Below, one piece after another: positions 28,353 through 38,766 of a DNA stretch of 64,000 bases. Source of the stretch: Sporosarcina pasteurii. GTDB lineage: Bacteria; Bacillota; Bacilli; Bacillales_A; Planococcaceae. A program made the position numbers and the translations under genes. The DNA lies in the NCBI RefSeq assembly GCF_041295575.1, contig NZ_CP160452.1, positions 930,001 to 994,000 on the forward strand, written 5' to 3'. Within the stretch, counting starts at the first letter, position 1; each line of letters begins with the position of its first letter. The notes under the pieces are model-generated. The model saw nothing but the letters and a program-made list of their open reading frames with translations. It made no database searches and was not told the origin of the DNA.

Positions 28353-29150
28353 ATGGTTAAACCAATCGGAGTTATTGACTCGGGAGTCGGAGGGCTTACT
28401 GTAGTCAAAGAAATGCTAAACATCTTGCCAAATGAATCGATTATTTATTTAGGGGACGACAAACGCTGTCCATATGGTTCACGTTCAGTTGAAGAGGTTC
28501 GAAAGTTTACGCTTGAAATGGTTGAAAGGCTTTCGGAGATGGACATTAAAATGCTTGTTATTGCCTGCAATACAGCAACTGCAGTCGCGTTAGATACGAT
28601 TCGTCAACTGTTTAGTTTTCCTGTCATTGGCGTCGTAGTTCCTGGCGCTCGTGCAGCTGTGACAAATTCAACGACAAAACAAATAGCAGTGCTCGGCACG
28701 ACTCGTACAATCAAAAGTGGTGCGTACAGTGATGAAATCGTACGTCAATTACCTGACGCGGTCGTTTATCCACTTGCTTGTCCTGATTTTGTCCCGATTG
28801 TTGAAAGTGGTCAATACAAATCAGAAAATGCAAGGTTTACTATAGATCGAACGTTGCAAAATTTAGCGGAGAAAGATTTCGATGTAGCAATTTTAGGGTG
28901 TACGCATTATCCCCTTTTAGAAGGGCATATTAAAAGTTGTCTCCCAGAACATGTACAAATTATTTCATCTGCAGTGGAGACCGTTAGAGACGTCGAAAAA
29001 GAATTAGACGAAAAAGGAATAAAAAGTGAGAAGTTTACCGAAGGAAATGTTTTATTTTATACGACAGGCCCTCGAGAAAATTTCAAGTCAATCGTGACAG
29101 ATTGGCTTCGGTTAGAAAGTCCTGATGTCAGGACGATTACTTTACCGTAA
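28353..29150 (+). CDS. racE: Glutamate racemase
   Basis: Makes D-glutamate for peptidoglycan. 265 residues, with IGVIDSGVGGLTVVKE, YLGDDKRCPYG and the two catalytic cysteines in VIACNTAT and LGCTHYPLL. Only 10 bases after the MarR gene. Terminator follows. Confidence 0.96.
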   Translation: MVKPIGVIDSGVGGLTVVKEMLNILPNESIIYLGDDKRCPYGSRSVEEVRKFTLEMVERLSEMDIKMLVIACNTATAVALDTIRQLFSFPVIGVVVPGARAAVTNSTTKQIAVLGTTRTIKSGAYSDEIVRQLPDAVVYPLACPDFVPIVESGQYKSENARFTIDRTLQNLAEKDFDVAILGCTHYPLLEGHIKSCLPEHVQIISSAVETVRDVEKELDEKGIKSEKFTEGNVLFYTTGPRENFKSIVTDWLRLESPDVRTITLP

Positions 29151-29152
29151 AA

Positions 29153-29186
29153 TCCGGTACGCCTACTAGTGGGCGGCCGGTTTTTT
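29153..29186 (+). terminator. Terminator of racE
   Basis: CCGG-CGCC arms pair with GGCG-CCGG across a short loop, then six T. Confidence 0.8.
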
Positions 29187-29334
29187 GCTTTCGTAAAAGA
29201 CTGTATGATAAAGTAGTACCCTATAGAACAAAGTGTGTAATGAATAGTAGTTGTTCGTTATAGAAATATTACCAGTCATTTTTAATTAAAAGTTTCCCTA
29301 ACGAAAAGGAAATCAAAATAATGGAGGAATTTAT

Positions 29335-30096
29335 ATGACAAGACATGATAACCGATTGGGAAATGAATTGAGACCTGTCAAGATTGAAACAGAGTACTTA
29401 ATTCACCCAGAAGGTTCTGTACTCATTTCAGTTGGAAATACGAAAGTCATTTGTACGGCAACGATTGAAGACCGTGTCCCGCCTTTTTTAAGAGGAAGCG
29501 GGAAAGGATGGGTGACAGCTGAGTACTCGATGCTGCCACGTGCTACGGGGCAGCGTACGCAGCGTGAAGCGACGAGAGGAAAGCTTGGCGGCCGTACGAT
29601 GGAGATTCAACGATTGATTGGACGAGCCTTACGTGCGGTAACTGACTTGGAAGCTCTCGGTGAGCGTACGATTTGGGTGGACTGCGATGTTATCCAAGCG
29701 GATGGGGGAACACGTACTGCCTCCATTACTGGGGCTTTCGTTGCGATGGCGATGGCTGCAGACAAGATGGTACAGCAACATGATTTGAAAAAGTTTCCGA
29801 TCACAGACTTCTTAGCTGCGACGAGTGTAGGTGTAATTGAAGAAGATAAACTTGTACTTGACTTGAACTATATTGAAGACTCCGCTGCGGCTGTTGATAT
29901 GAACGTCGTCATGACTGGCCAAGGTGCCTTTGTAGAATTGCAAGGTACAGGGGAAGAGGCGACGTTTACACGTGATGAAATGAATGGCCTCGTTTCACTT
30001 GCGGAGGCAGGCATCGAACAATTATTTTTACACCAAAAAGAAGCGCTTGGATCCATTGCAGAGCGTATCGGTAAAGAGGTAGGCGAAGAAGGGTGA
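29335..30096 (+). CDS. rph: Ribonuclease PH
   Basis: Phosphorolytic 3' to 5' trimming of tRNA ends. 253 residues, with the phosphate-binding [26 protein letters not shown] region, [15 protein letters not shown] and [31 protein letters not shown] precedes the ATG. Its stop overlaps the GTG of the next gene. Confidence 0.96.
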   Translation: MTRHDNRLGNELRPVKIETEYLIHPEGSVLISVGNTKVICTATIEDRVPPFLRGSGKGWVTAEYSMLPRATGQRTQREATRGKLGGRTMEIQRLIGRALRAVTDLEALGERTIWVDCDVIQADGGTRTASITGAFVAMAMAADKMVQQHDLKKFPITDFLAATSVGVIEEDKLVLDLNYIEDSAAAVDMNVVMTGQGAFVELQGTGEEATFTRDEMNGLVSLAEAGIEQLFLHQKEALGSIAERIGKEVGEEG

Positions 30097-30725
30097 AAGA
30101 GGTATTAATTGCGACGAATAATAAAGGAAAGCGCAAAGATTTTGAAGCGTTATTTCATCCGCTTGGCATCAATGTGTTAACGTTACAGGATGTTGAAAAA
30201 ACGATTGATGTAGAGGAAACAGGGGCGACCTTTGAAGAAAATGCCATTTTAAAAGCTGAAACTGTTGCGAACTTACTTGGAAAAACGGTAATTGCTGACG
30301 ATAGTGGGCTCGAAATAGATGCCCTAAACGGCGCACCTGGCGTTTATTCAGCACGTTATGCCGGGATTGAATGTGATGATGAAAAGAATATTGATAAAGC
30401 GTTAGAGGAGCTCCGCGGTGTCCCAAGTGATAAACGTACTGCGCGCTTTCGATGTGTATTAGCTGTCGCGGGTCCGAAGATGGAAACAACAGTGTTCTCG
30501 GGAAGTTGTGAAGGGCTCATTACCGAAGAACGAAAAGGAACAAACGGCTTCGGCTACGACCCGGTTTTTTATGTGCCATCAAAAGACCGAACGATGGCTG
30601 AATTAACTGCAGAGGAAAAGAGCAAGATATCTCATCGAGGTGCGGCATTAAAAAAACTGCAAGCTGAACTTTCGACAATGATTCAAAAGGTAGGAGAACA
30701 AATTGAAGATAATTGTACTGAGTGA
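30093..30725 (+). CDS. XTP/dITP (non-canonical purine NTP) pyrophosphatase
   Basis: Removes ITP, XTP and dITP from the nucleotide pool. 210 residues of the Ham1/RdgB family with [52 protein letters not shown] and SHRGAAL motifs. GTG start overlaps the rph stop (GTGA). The 3' end overlaps the next gene. B. subtilis counterpart is ysnA. Confidence 0.95.
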   Translation: MKEVLIATNNKGKRKDFEALFHPLGINVLTLQDVEKTIDVEETGATFEENAILKAETVANLLGKTVIADDSGLEIDALNGAPGVYSARYAGIECDDEKNIDKALEELRGVPSDKRTARFRCVLAVAGPKMETTVFSGSCEGLITEERKGTNGFGYDPVFYVPSKDRTMAELTAEEKSKISHRGAALKKLQAELSTMIQKVGEQIEDNCTE

Positions 30726-31188
30726 TTCACATGGAGATAAAACAACGATAGAAAAAGTAGCGACACAACAAGCGGATGCCTACTTTCACTGCGGTGATAG
30801 CGAAATAGCCTATCATGATCCGGTATTTCAATCTATGTACAAAGTGGCTGGAAACTGTGATATAGACGATGAATATCCAGATGAAGTAACAACGACGATA
30901 GGCGGAAAGAAAATTTTTATGGTACATGGTCACCGTCATGATGTGAAAGGTTCCATGATGGGGATGTATTATAGCGCGAAAGAGAAAGCAGTAGACATCG
31001 CCTTATTTGGACATTCACATATATATGGTGCAGAGATGAAGGACGGCATTTTATTTGTCAATCCGGGCAGTACAATGCTTCCGAGAGGCGGAAATCCTGC
31101 CACTTATGCGGTAATCGAGTTGGGCGAGAAAGTAGTTGTGACATTTAAGGATTTAAATCATGAAATTGTGGATTCGGTAGAATTCTAA
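30703..31188 (+). CDS. ysnB: YfcE/MJ0936-family metallophosphoesterase (YsnB-like)
   Basis: 161-residue phosphodiesterase with the metallophosphoesterase motifs [27 protein letters not shown] and GHSHI in order. TTG start at 30703 preceded by AGGAG. It overlaps the previous gene by 23 bases, as in other Bacillales. Physiological substrate unknown. Confidence 0.92.
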   Translation: MKIIVLSDSHGDKTTIEKVATQQADAYFHCGDSEIAYHDPVFQSMYKVAGNCDIDDEYPDEVTTTIGGKKIFMVHGHRHDVKGSMMGMYYSAKEKAVDIALFGHSHIYGAEMKDGILFVNPGSTMLPRGGNPATYAVIELGEKVVVTFKDLNHEIVDSVEF

Positions 31189-31240
31189 AAAGCATAAAGT
31201 AAGATGTCGTGTCATAGTGTAATCGTGATAACAAAAATTA

Positions 31241-31276
31241 GGTCCAAACCCGACTTTTCGGGGAAGGGCCTTTTTT
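31241..31276 (+). terminator. Terminator of the rph-ysnB unit
   Basis: GGTCC..CCCG stem pairing with CGGGG..GGGCC then six T. Marks the end of the block syntenic with B. subtilis. Confidence 0.82.
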
Positions 31277-31376
31277 ATAAGTAAATATAACGGTATAAAG
31301 CCTAACTAACGTATGGTGCTCAATTACTTGATTTATACATAAATTATTAAGAGTAAATGTTAGGGAGGTCAAGAAG

Positions 31377-31541
31377 GTGAGCGCCGAGTTATCGGTCGAA
31401 ATCATTTCGGATGATATACACAATATTACAATTGCGATTCTATTAAAAGGTCGACTCATTAGTATTGTTTCTGGTAATGCGGACATAGTGTTTGCGGAAT
31501 TAACTAAATTATTCCGAGGTGTTAAGCTGTTGTCTTGCTAA
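31377..31541 (+). CDS. Small hypothetical protein (54 aa)
   Basis: GTG start with AGGGAGGTC about 8 bases upstream. The product begins MSAELSVEIISDDIHNITI and has an alternating hydrophobic pattern (ILLKGRLISIVSG) ending KLLSC. No family recognised and no membrane helix. The strong ribosome binding site supports it. The rest of the 31277-31703 gap shows no other gene. Confidence 0.5.
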   Translation: MSAELSVEIISDDIHNITIAILLKGRLISIVSGNADIVFAELTKLFRGVKLLSC

Positions 31542-31703
31542 AAGTGCGGGAGCATGTAAAGCAATTCAAGTAGTATTCTAATGTTTTCGAATCAGTCACA
31601 AAGTTAATGATACTTCATTAAACTGTCAGAATTGTTTTGTTGGGTTGTGTTCAAATATGTTAAAATTAAATAAAGATGATTATAAGAAATAGAGGTAAGT
31701 TAT

Positions 31704-32249
31704 ATGAATTCGATAACTGAAGAAAATTTTAAACCCCGTAATTATAAACCTGCCATCATTATTTTAACGATTGTTTTAATCAGTGCTATCATCATTTTAC
31801 TGAGGATGCCCGGTGTTAAAGATTTCGATGCTTTCGATGTGACAATTTTACCTTTAATGAATGCAATCCTTAACGCAAGTTCATTTATCTTTCTACTTGC
31901 AGCATTGGTTGCGATATTAAAAGGGAATATTAAAGTACATCAACGATTTGTTTATGCGGCGCTGTTTTCAACATTATTATTTTTAATCATATACGTAATC
32001 TTTCACTTTATCGCTTCAGCAACATCCTTTGGCGGAGACGGATTTATGAAGATATTTTATTATTTCATACTCGTTACCCATATTGTTTTTGCCATCGCAA
32101 ATATTCCTTTAATGTTAACGAGTGTGACGAGTGCTTGGAATCGGAAATATGCGTTTCATAAGAAGTTATCTCGTTGGACGATGCCAATTTGGTTGTACGT
32201 TAGTCTTTCTGGAGTGTTAGTTTATTTGTTGATTAGACCTTATTACTAA
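31704..32249 (+). CDS. DUF420 membrane protein (CtaM/YozB-like)
   Basis: 181 residues with five membrane helices. Conserved His residues sit in IKVHQRFVYAAL, THIVFAI and YAFHKKLSRWTMPIWLYVS, the DUF420 pattern. CtaM of Staphylococcus aureus, in this family, is needed for cytochrome aa3 oxidase activity, so a role in heme-copper oxidase assembly is plausible. AGAGGTAAG precedes the ATG. Stands alone. Confidence 0.85.
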   Translation: MNSITEENFKPRNYKPAIIILTIVLISAIIILLRMPGVKDFDAFDVTILPLMNAILNASSFIFLLAALVAILKGNIKVHQRFVYAALFSTLLFLIIYVIFHFIASATSFGGDGFMKIFYYFILVTHIVFAIANIPLMLTSVTSAWNRKYAFHKKLSRWTMPIWLYVSLSGVLVYLLIRPYY

Positions 32250-32609
32250 TCTGGTTTGTATGCTTGTTCTGTTCTAGCGGTGAGAAGAAGGTGTGTGAGG
32301 GATTAACCATAGAAGTGGGGAATCCTTCTAAATACAACATGGTAGAAGTGAGTTTTTAGGAAGACTAGCGCTCATCGTGAAATTAAAATCATATAATAAA
32401 AAGAGCTTCCAGGTGCGTGTTCGATTGTTTAGATGAATTGAAATACAAAGAAATTAAATTTATTGCTACATTTTGTTTCCATTTTGATGAAAAGATGTTA
32501 TAGTTATTCATGGTTATCAAATAGATGGCAGAAGTTACTGCAAAGACAGGCGCTTTTTATAGTCAAAAAATGATTCTAAAAAACATTTTTATTTTTTATA
32601 AAAAAAGTG
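32250..32609. other. Intergenic, no gene seen
   Basis: About 360 AT-rich bases between the DUF420 gene and the tRNA promoter. I see no convincing ORF or terminator. Confidence 0.6.
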
Positions 32610-32639
32610 TTGACATCCTCTAGATGATTATCGTATAAT
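32610..32639 (+). promoter_or_regulatory. Sigma-A promoter of tRNA-Arg
   Basis: Consensus TTGACA (32610-32615), 18-base spacer, consensus TATAAT (32634-32639), 60 bases before the tRNA. Confidence 0.85.
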
Positions 32640-32699
32640 AGTATTTGTCGTTGAGGTCATTGAAGTTAATTCGAAATGACGAACGCGATACATAAACGT

Positions 32700-32773
32700 G
32701 TCCCAGTAGCTCAGCTGGATAGAGCAACAGCCTTCTAAGCTGTGGGTCAGGGGTTCGAATCCCTTCTGGGACG
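32700..32773 (+). tRNA. tRNA-Arg (anticodon UCU)
   Basis: 74-base cloverleaf: acceptor GTCCCAG/CTGGGAC with discriminator G, D loop AGCTCAGCTGGATAGAGC, anticodon stem ACAGC/GCTGT with loop CTTCTAA (anticodon TCT), T loop GGTTCGAATCC. CCA is not encoded. A terminator follows, and the last 12 bases recur at 48351. Confidence 0.97.
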
Positions 32774-32781
32774 CTAACCGA

Positions 32782-32815
32782 AAGCCTATGAACATTATGT
32801 TCATAGGCTTTTTTT
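32782..32815 (+). terminator. Terminator of tRNA-Arg
   Basis: AAGCCTATGAAC/GTTCATAGGCTT stem, ATTAT loop, T-run. Confidence 0.92.
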
Positions 32816-33199
32816 CTAATTTATTATAATTAACTAGGTAGGAACTTAGGGAGGTTGAGTTCATTTTAATCAATGATAAGCATACTTATTCCAAATAATC
32901 TTCTGTATTATATCTTCCATCTGTTCAGCTCTTGCACGAAAGTTTTTCTATTTGAAAAATTAATGGAGAATATCGGCGGTCGTGAAAATAGATTTACTTT
33001 AATTATGAAATCTTTTGCTATTCATTCAACGAATCCTCCATCGACTGACATGCAGGACAGTGGATCGAAAATAAATGAAAAAACGACGGGTATCATAATG
33101 TTAATGGCGAATGAAAACGAATGAAAACACTGGGGATTATTCCGAAGAAGATATGTGGGGCTATTGAAGGAGCTTAATATGAGCAATTTTAAGAAAGAC
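32816..33199. other. Intergenic, no clear gene
   Basis: Contains an 83-codon open frame (32873-33124) with low-complexity composition and no ribosome binding site. I do not call it a gene. Confidence 0.5.
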
Positions 33200-33208
33200 T
33201 GCTATAAT
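33200..33208 (+). promoter_or_regulatory. Extended -10 promoter before the RidA leader
   Basis: TGC-TATAAT (33200-33208), an extended -10 box. No good -35 is seen. Transcription from here would make a leader of about 450 bases. Confidence 0.5.
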
Positions 33209-33214
33209 AGCATT

Positions 33215-33650
33215 CAGAGTATCCACTCGAGAAGTTACATGCATGAAGCGTGCCAAAGATTGAGCCAATGCGGTTAATAAATCCAACACTAACCTCGGTG
33301 CATGGTTGCTGGTGTAAATCCGCGGAAATCTGATAAATCTAAATTAGGTGGCCTTACCACCTCCATCAACAAGTGCCGTGAAAGCTGATGGAGTGTATGG
33401 GTAATGCGCGCATGTAACTATTGCGATGGAACTCTTTTGCAAGGTAAAGCAGCGACATGGTTGAGTTGAAGATAATCTTCAAGCTTCAGTCGATGCCATA
33501 ATTTTTAATGATTTTGGCGTCGGATAGGGGCGTATCTGTTCTGAGCACAGTCATCCGCTTTTAGTCTATGCAATCACGGAACTATGGTTAGTCAGGTTTT
33601 CGGTGCGAAACTTTAGTTAATAAAAATATCTATTAAATTATTTATCTAAA
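33215..33650 (+). ncRNA. Unidentified structured leader RNA candidate
   Basis: No ORF, richer in G and C than the flanks, and dense in short stems: AGGTGG/CCACCT (33346-33362), CTCCATCA/TGATGGAG (33361-33393), the palindrome TTGAAGATAATCTTCAA (33466-33482), and a GGAT...ATCC stem around 33515-33550. It lies between an extended -10 box and the RidA-fusion gene. It matches no riboswitch class I can name. The stretch GGTGTAAATCC only superficially resembles a cobalamin box. A regulatory leader or an independent RNA are both possible. Confidence 0.4.
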
Positions 33651-33665
33651 AGGGGATTACTATTC

Positions 33666-34937
33666 ATGTGCGAATATAACGCAGTATTAGCAAGAAATAC
33701 GGAAAATGCTCCAAACAGTATCGGTTCATATTCACAAACTGTGGCTTACTCTCATTACAATCATGTATCAGCTCAATTACCTATCGAACCTGAAACTGGT
33801 AAATTGGTAGGTGGCGGCATAAAAGAGCAAGCTGATCAGTGTTTTAAGAATATTAAGGCGATTGTAAATGGCATCGATCATGTTATGAGCGATGTTGTTA
33901 AAATCACTGTATTTGTTAAAGATATTAAAGATGTCGATGAGGTAGACGAAGTTTATAAAACATTTTTCCCAACTTATGTTCCTGCACGGACGATAGTCGC
34001 AGTTGCAGCGTTACCAATGGATGCTTTAGTGCAAATTGAAGCACTTGTTTCAAATGGTGAAGGTACAATTCCGGACGCACCGCAAGCAGGCGACCTTATC
34101 AAGCTGACAAATAACACAGAAAATGCACCAACAAGTCTCTTGTCTACACAAACTGTGTCTTTCTCTCATTACAATAATCTTTCAGCTCAATTACCGATTG
34201 ATCCGAAGACAGGTAGATTGGTAGTTGGTGGTGTAAAAGAACAGACAGGACAGTGTTTAAAAAATATTAAGGCAATTTTAGAAAGTATCGACGTTCCTTT
34301 TGACGATATTGTTAAAATTAATATTCACCTTAAGAACCTCTCGGATATTGAAGCTGTAAACGAAGTGTACACAACATTTTTCCCGGACTCGGCGATCGCG
34401 AGAGCCGTAGCCTATTTCCCGGCACGAACAACAGTTGAAGTTTTAGCTTTACCTATAGATGCTTTGGTACAAATTGAAGCGGTAGTGTCACACGGAGATG
34501 GTACACCTCCGCAAGCTATTGAAGATAGGCATGGAATTATCATAGAGGCGAACAATACTAAAAATGCACCTAAGTGTCCGCTATCTACTCAGACTGTAGC
34601 GTTTTCTCATTATAATCACATTTCAGCTCAATTACCGATTGATCCAAAAACTGGAGAAATGGTAGCTGGTGATATACAGGAGCAGGCTAGACAGTGCTTA
34701 AAAAATATTAAGTCAATTATAGAAAGTATCGAACACGTTATGACCGATGTTGTTAAAGTAAATATCTTCGTTAAAAACATCCTAGATATTGATGCTGTAG
34801 ACGAAATTTACACAACATTCTTCCCTGGCGGTATTCCTGCACGAAGTACAGTTGGCGTATCTGCTTTACCTGGAGATGCGTTAATCCAAATCGATGCAAT
34901 TGTATCAAACGCTGAAGGAACTCCACCGATAGCATAA
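33666..34937 (+). CDS. Triple RidA (YjgF/UK114) domain fusion protein
   Basis: 423 residues made of three tandem RidA domains (about 1-128, 140-283, 297-423). RidA enzymes hydrolyse reactive enamines/imines and are normally about 125-residue subunits of a homotrimer with active sites between subunits, so this looks like a covalent trimer. Each repeat has SAQLPI(E/D)P(E/K)TG, a QC(F/L)KNIK helix and an ARTxV-type motif with the catalytic Arg. Repeat 1 keeps the GxYSQ Tyr. In repeats 2 and 3 this reads LSTQ, and repeat 3 has IDAI for the usual IEAI. Repeat 2 has an extra stretch (SAIARAVAYF). ATG at 33666 follows an AAAGGGG box. Terminator downstream. Confidence 0.9.
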   Translation: MCEYNAVLARNTENAPNSIGSYSQTVAYSHYNHVSAQLPIEPETGKLVGGGIKEQADQCFKNIKAIVNGIDHVMSDVVKITVFVKDIKDVDEVDEVYKTFFPTYVPARTIVAVAALPMDALVQIEALVSNGEGTIPDAPQAGDLIKLTNNTENAPTSLLSTQTVSFSHYNNLSAQLPIDPKTGRLVVGGVKEQTGQCLKNIKAILESIDVPFDDIVKINIHLKNLSDIEAVNEVYTTFFPDSAIARAVAYFPARTTVEVLALPIDALVQIEAVVSHGDGTPPQAIEDRHGIIIEANNTKNAPKCPLSTQTVAFSHYNHISAQLPIDPKTGEMVAGDIQEQARQCLKNIKSIIESIEHVMTDVVKVNIFVKNILDIDAVDEIYTTFFPGGIPARSTVGVSALPGDALIQIDAIVSNAEGTPPIA

Positions 34938-35064
34938 TAATCATTCGTATATATGTACGGGCTTCATCTTTTTTGTTAATCAAGGTTGGTAGTGCGTGTA
35001 AAATCGCATATTTTATACATAAAAATGAGGCAACACTTGTTTTGTAACAGTGTAGATGGAGAGG

Positions 35065-35109
35065 CATCAAGGTTTTAGCCGATTATGGCAAAAATCTTGA
35101 TGTTTTTTT
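35065..35109 (+). terminator. Terminator of the RidA-fusion gene
   Basis: CATCAAGGTTTTAGCC pairs with GGCAAAAATCTTGATG (one mismatch) around GATTAT, then seven T. Confidence 0.93.
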
Positions 35110-36141
35110 AGTTTTTGGGCATAATAAATAAACTGATTTAGCAAGAAATCTATGCAATTAAGTTTATATAGAAGGTGACGCCTAAACTTTTTCGTGTAGT
35201 TTGTTCAGTTTATAGTCAAAATGCGGAAGCGAAACTAGGTCTTCACACCTTTGCGCTCTCTTTTTACAGGTTTTTCAAACCCGTAAACTTCCTTTGTAAT
35301 TCGGTTATAAATCATAAATATCACTCACTTTCTAAGGTTTTTAATGGAGTGTGTTTAGGAATTTTCGAAAGGCAGTCTAGTGAAAGTATTCGGAAGAATT
35401 TTGTTTTGAACATTTTTTAGTGGAATCCTTTTAAAGAATTTAGATTTATGTTATACATATATTCGCCGGGTCTTTTCTATAGTGTTTAGTTTACCAAATC
35501 CACTAGACAAGAAAAGATCCCATTTTCATGTTTATGAATCTATCGTGCATTCGTTTGGCTTCTAGTTCATTAAATGAATTCGGATGCTATCTAAATCGCC
35601 AATAACCATTTTACTGATCATGTATGATGTCAAAATGGTTATCCGTATGATTACTCTCTAGCCTGACGATAAAGTGATTTTAATTTATTTGTTATCATTA
35701 TGGCTAATTTTGATAAAGCAACCATAATGAGTATAGCAACCTAAATTTAAATCATTCCGTCAAAAATCGTGAATTAGCCTGAATTTCGGAACGTCTATTC
35801 CTTAATTTGATATATACGATTACCTATTTTCAAATTGATCATCGTACTAAAAAAGTCTCGCTTAATTTTATTGAAAATAGGTTTGATTTAAGGTGGTTTG
35901 GGGAAGGTATGTTCAAAGCGCTTTAGAAGTTAGGAGAAATAAAAGGAAGGTGATGGGTAGCAAGTGCCGCGAAAAAAACGAAGCCTTCTTAGCGTAGGAG
36001 ACAGAAAATGTAAAAATCTAAATCGTGTTTAAAACACGGTGGTAGAGAGGTTTCTGACAGAATAATGATGAGTGGAAATTAGTCGTTTATCAGCGTGAAA
36101 AGGGCACAGTTTGACAAAATAGTGAAGTCAAAAGCAAATCA
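35110..36141. other. 1-kb AT-rich intergenic region before urease
   Basis: No convincing gene. An 81-codon frame at 35175-35420 lacks a ribosome binding site and known similarity. A palindrome CGTGTTT-A-AAACACG lies at 36024-36038, about 130 bases before the ureA promoter, and could bind a regulator. Confidence 0.5.
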
Positions 36142-36543
<402 letters not shown>

Positions 36544-36594
36544 ATAAATATCACAAGAATTTAAGAAGGCATTGATAATAGGAGGGAAGCAAAA

Positions 36595-36975
36595 GTGAGT
36601 AATAATAATTATATCGTACCCGGTGAATACCGAGTAGCCGAAGGCGAAATCGAAATTAACGCTGGTCGTGAGAAAACAACGATTCGCGTATCTAATACTG
36701 GAGACCGTCCAATCCAAGTCGGCTCACACATTCACTTTGTTGAAGTGAATAAAGAACTTTTATTTGACCGTGCAGAAGGTATCGGTAGAAGATTGAACAT
36801 TCCATCAGGTACTGCAGCTCGTTTTGAGCCAGGTGAAGAGATGGAAGTTGAATTAACTGAACTCGGTGGAAATCGTGAAGTATTTGGTATTTCAGACCTA
36901 ACAAACGGCTCTGTTGATAATAAAGAGTTAATTCTTCAGAGAGCAAAAGAATTAGGCTATAAAGGAGTTGAATGA
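36595..36975 (+). CDS. ureB: Urease subunit beta
   Basis: 126-residue beta subunit (YIVPGEYRVAEGEIEIN, GDRPIQVGSHIHFVEVNKEL, LNIPSGTAARFEPGE). GTG start with AGGAGGG upstream. Near-identical, from memory, to the S. pasteurii subunit. 3 bases separate its stop from ureC. Confidence 0.97.
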   Translation: MSNNNYIVPGEYRVAEGEIEINAGREKTTIRVSNTGDRPIQVGSHIHFVEVNKELLFDRAEGIGRRLNIPSGTAARFEPGEEMEVELTELGGNREVFGISDLTNGSVDNKELILQRAKELGYKGVE

Positions 36976-36978
36976 TAA

Positions 36979-38691
36979 GTGAAAATCAATAGACAGCAGT
37001 ATGCTGAAAGTTACGGTCCAACTGTTGGTGACCAAGTTCGCCTCGCGGATACGGATCTTTGGATTGAAGTAGAGAAAGATTATACTACCTACGGAGATGA
37101 AGCGAACTTCGGTGGCGGTAAAGTATTACGTGAAGGTATGGGAGAAAACGGTACATACACTCGTACTGAAAATGTTCTTGACCTTCTTCTTACAAATGCA
37201 CTTATCCTTGACTATACAGGAATTTACAAGGCAGACATCGGTGTAAAAGATGGCTACATCGTAGGTATCGGTAAAGGCGGTAACCCAGACATTATGGATG
37301 GCGTTACGCCAAACATGATTGTTGGTACAGCTACAGAAGTTATTGCTGCAGAAGGTAAGATTGTAACAGCTGGTGGAATTGACACACACGTTCACTTCAT
37401 CAACCCAGATCAAGTTGATGTAGCACTAGCTAACGGAATCACAACTTTATTCGGTGGCGGTACTGGACCAGCAGAAGGTTCTAAAGCAACAACAGTTACA
37501 CCTGGACCATGGAATATCGAGAAGATGCTTAAGTCTACAGAAGGACTTCCAATCAACGTTGGTATCCTAGGAAAAGGACATGGTTCTTCTATCGCTCCAA
37601 TTATGGAACAAATCGATGCAGGTGCAGCTGGTCTGAAAATTCACGAAGACTGGGGTGCAACACCAGCATCCATCGACCGTAGCTTGACAGTGGCTGACGA
37701 AGCTGACGTTCAAGTTGCGATTCACTCCGATACATTGAACGAAGCAGGATTCCTTGAAGATACACTTCGTGCAATTAACGGCCGTGTAATTCACTCATTC
37801 CACGTTGAAGGTGCAGGTGGCGGTCACGCTCCTGACATTATGGCAATGGCTGGTCATCCAAACGTATTGCCTTCATCAACGAACCCGACAAGACCATTTA
37901 CGGTAAATACAATCGATGAGCACCTTGATATGCTTATGGTTTGTCACCACTTAAAGCAAAACATTCCTGAGGACGTTGCATTTGCAGACTCAAGAATTCG
38001 TCCTGAAACAATCGCTGCAGAAGACATTCTACATGACCTAGGTATTATCAGTATGATGTCAACAGATGCGCTTGCAATGGGACGTGCTGGAGAAATGGTA
38101 CTCAGAACATGGCAAACTGCTGATAAAATGAAAAAACAACGCGGTCCATTAGCTGAGGAAAAGAACGGTTCAGATAACTTCCGTGCTAAGCGTTATGTAT
38201 CGAAATACACAATTAACCCTGCGATTGCACAAGGTATCGCTCATGAAGTAGGTTCAATCGAAGAAGGTAAATTTGCTGACCTAGTTCTATGGGAGCCGAA
38301 GTTCTTTGGCGTAAAAGCAGATCGTGTAATTAAAGGCGGTATCATCGCTTATGCACAAATTGGTGACCCAAGTGCATCCATTCCGACGCCACAACCAGTT
38401 ATGGGACGTCGTATGTACGGTACAGTTGGAGACCTAATTCATGATACAAACATCACATTTATGTCTAAGAGCTCAATTCAGCAAGGTGTACCTGCTAAAC
38501 TTGGCTTGAAGCGCCGTATCGGTACAGTGAAAAACTGCCGTAACATCGGGAAGAAAGACATGAAATGGAATGACGTGACAACGGATATCGATATTAATCC
38601 GGAGACATACGAAGTTAAGGTTGACGGTGAAGTACTTACATGTGAACCAGTAAAAGAACTACCTATGGCCCAAAGATATTTCTTGTTCTAA
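36979..38691 (+). CDS. ureC: Urease subunit alpha (catalytic)
   Basis: 570-residue catalytic subunit that hydrolyses urea to ammonia and carbamate at a di-nickel site. Nickel ligands are in GIDTHVHFI, the carbamylated Lys is in [12 protein letters not shown], further His are in [10 protein letters not shown] and [12 protein letters not shown], and Asp is in STDALAMGR. The mobile flap with Cys and His is [19 protein letters not shown] start with AAAGGAG upstream. Intact and of standard length. Confidence 0.98.
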
Positions 38692-38766
38692 AATAGAATG
38701 TTTCTATGTGAATTGTTGCACAATTGGTTTGTGCAACGATTCACAAATGAAAAGGAGGATCGGGAC

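Noticed and set aside
32873-33124. 83-codon plus-strand frame after tRNA-Arg
   Set aside because: No start signal and low-complexity sequence, so chance is more likely.
33300-33330. Resemblance of GGTGTAAATCC to a cobalamin riboswitch box
   Set aside because: The other conserved blocks of the cobalamin riboswitch are missing and the downstream gene is unrelated to B12.
35175-35420. 81-codon plus-strand frame
   Set aside because: No ribosome binding site, no recognisable similarity, and composition like the surrounding AT-rich spacer.
36024-36038. Palindrome CGTGTTTAAAACACG upstream of urease as a copy of the IclR operator
   Set aside because: The AAAACA arm is similar but the centre is one base instead of six, so the layout differs from the four cluster sites.
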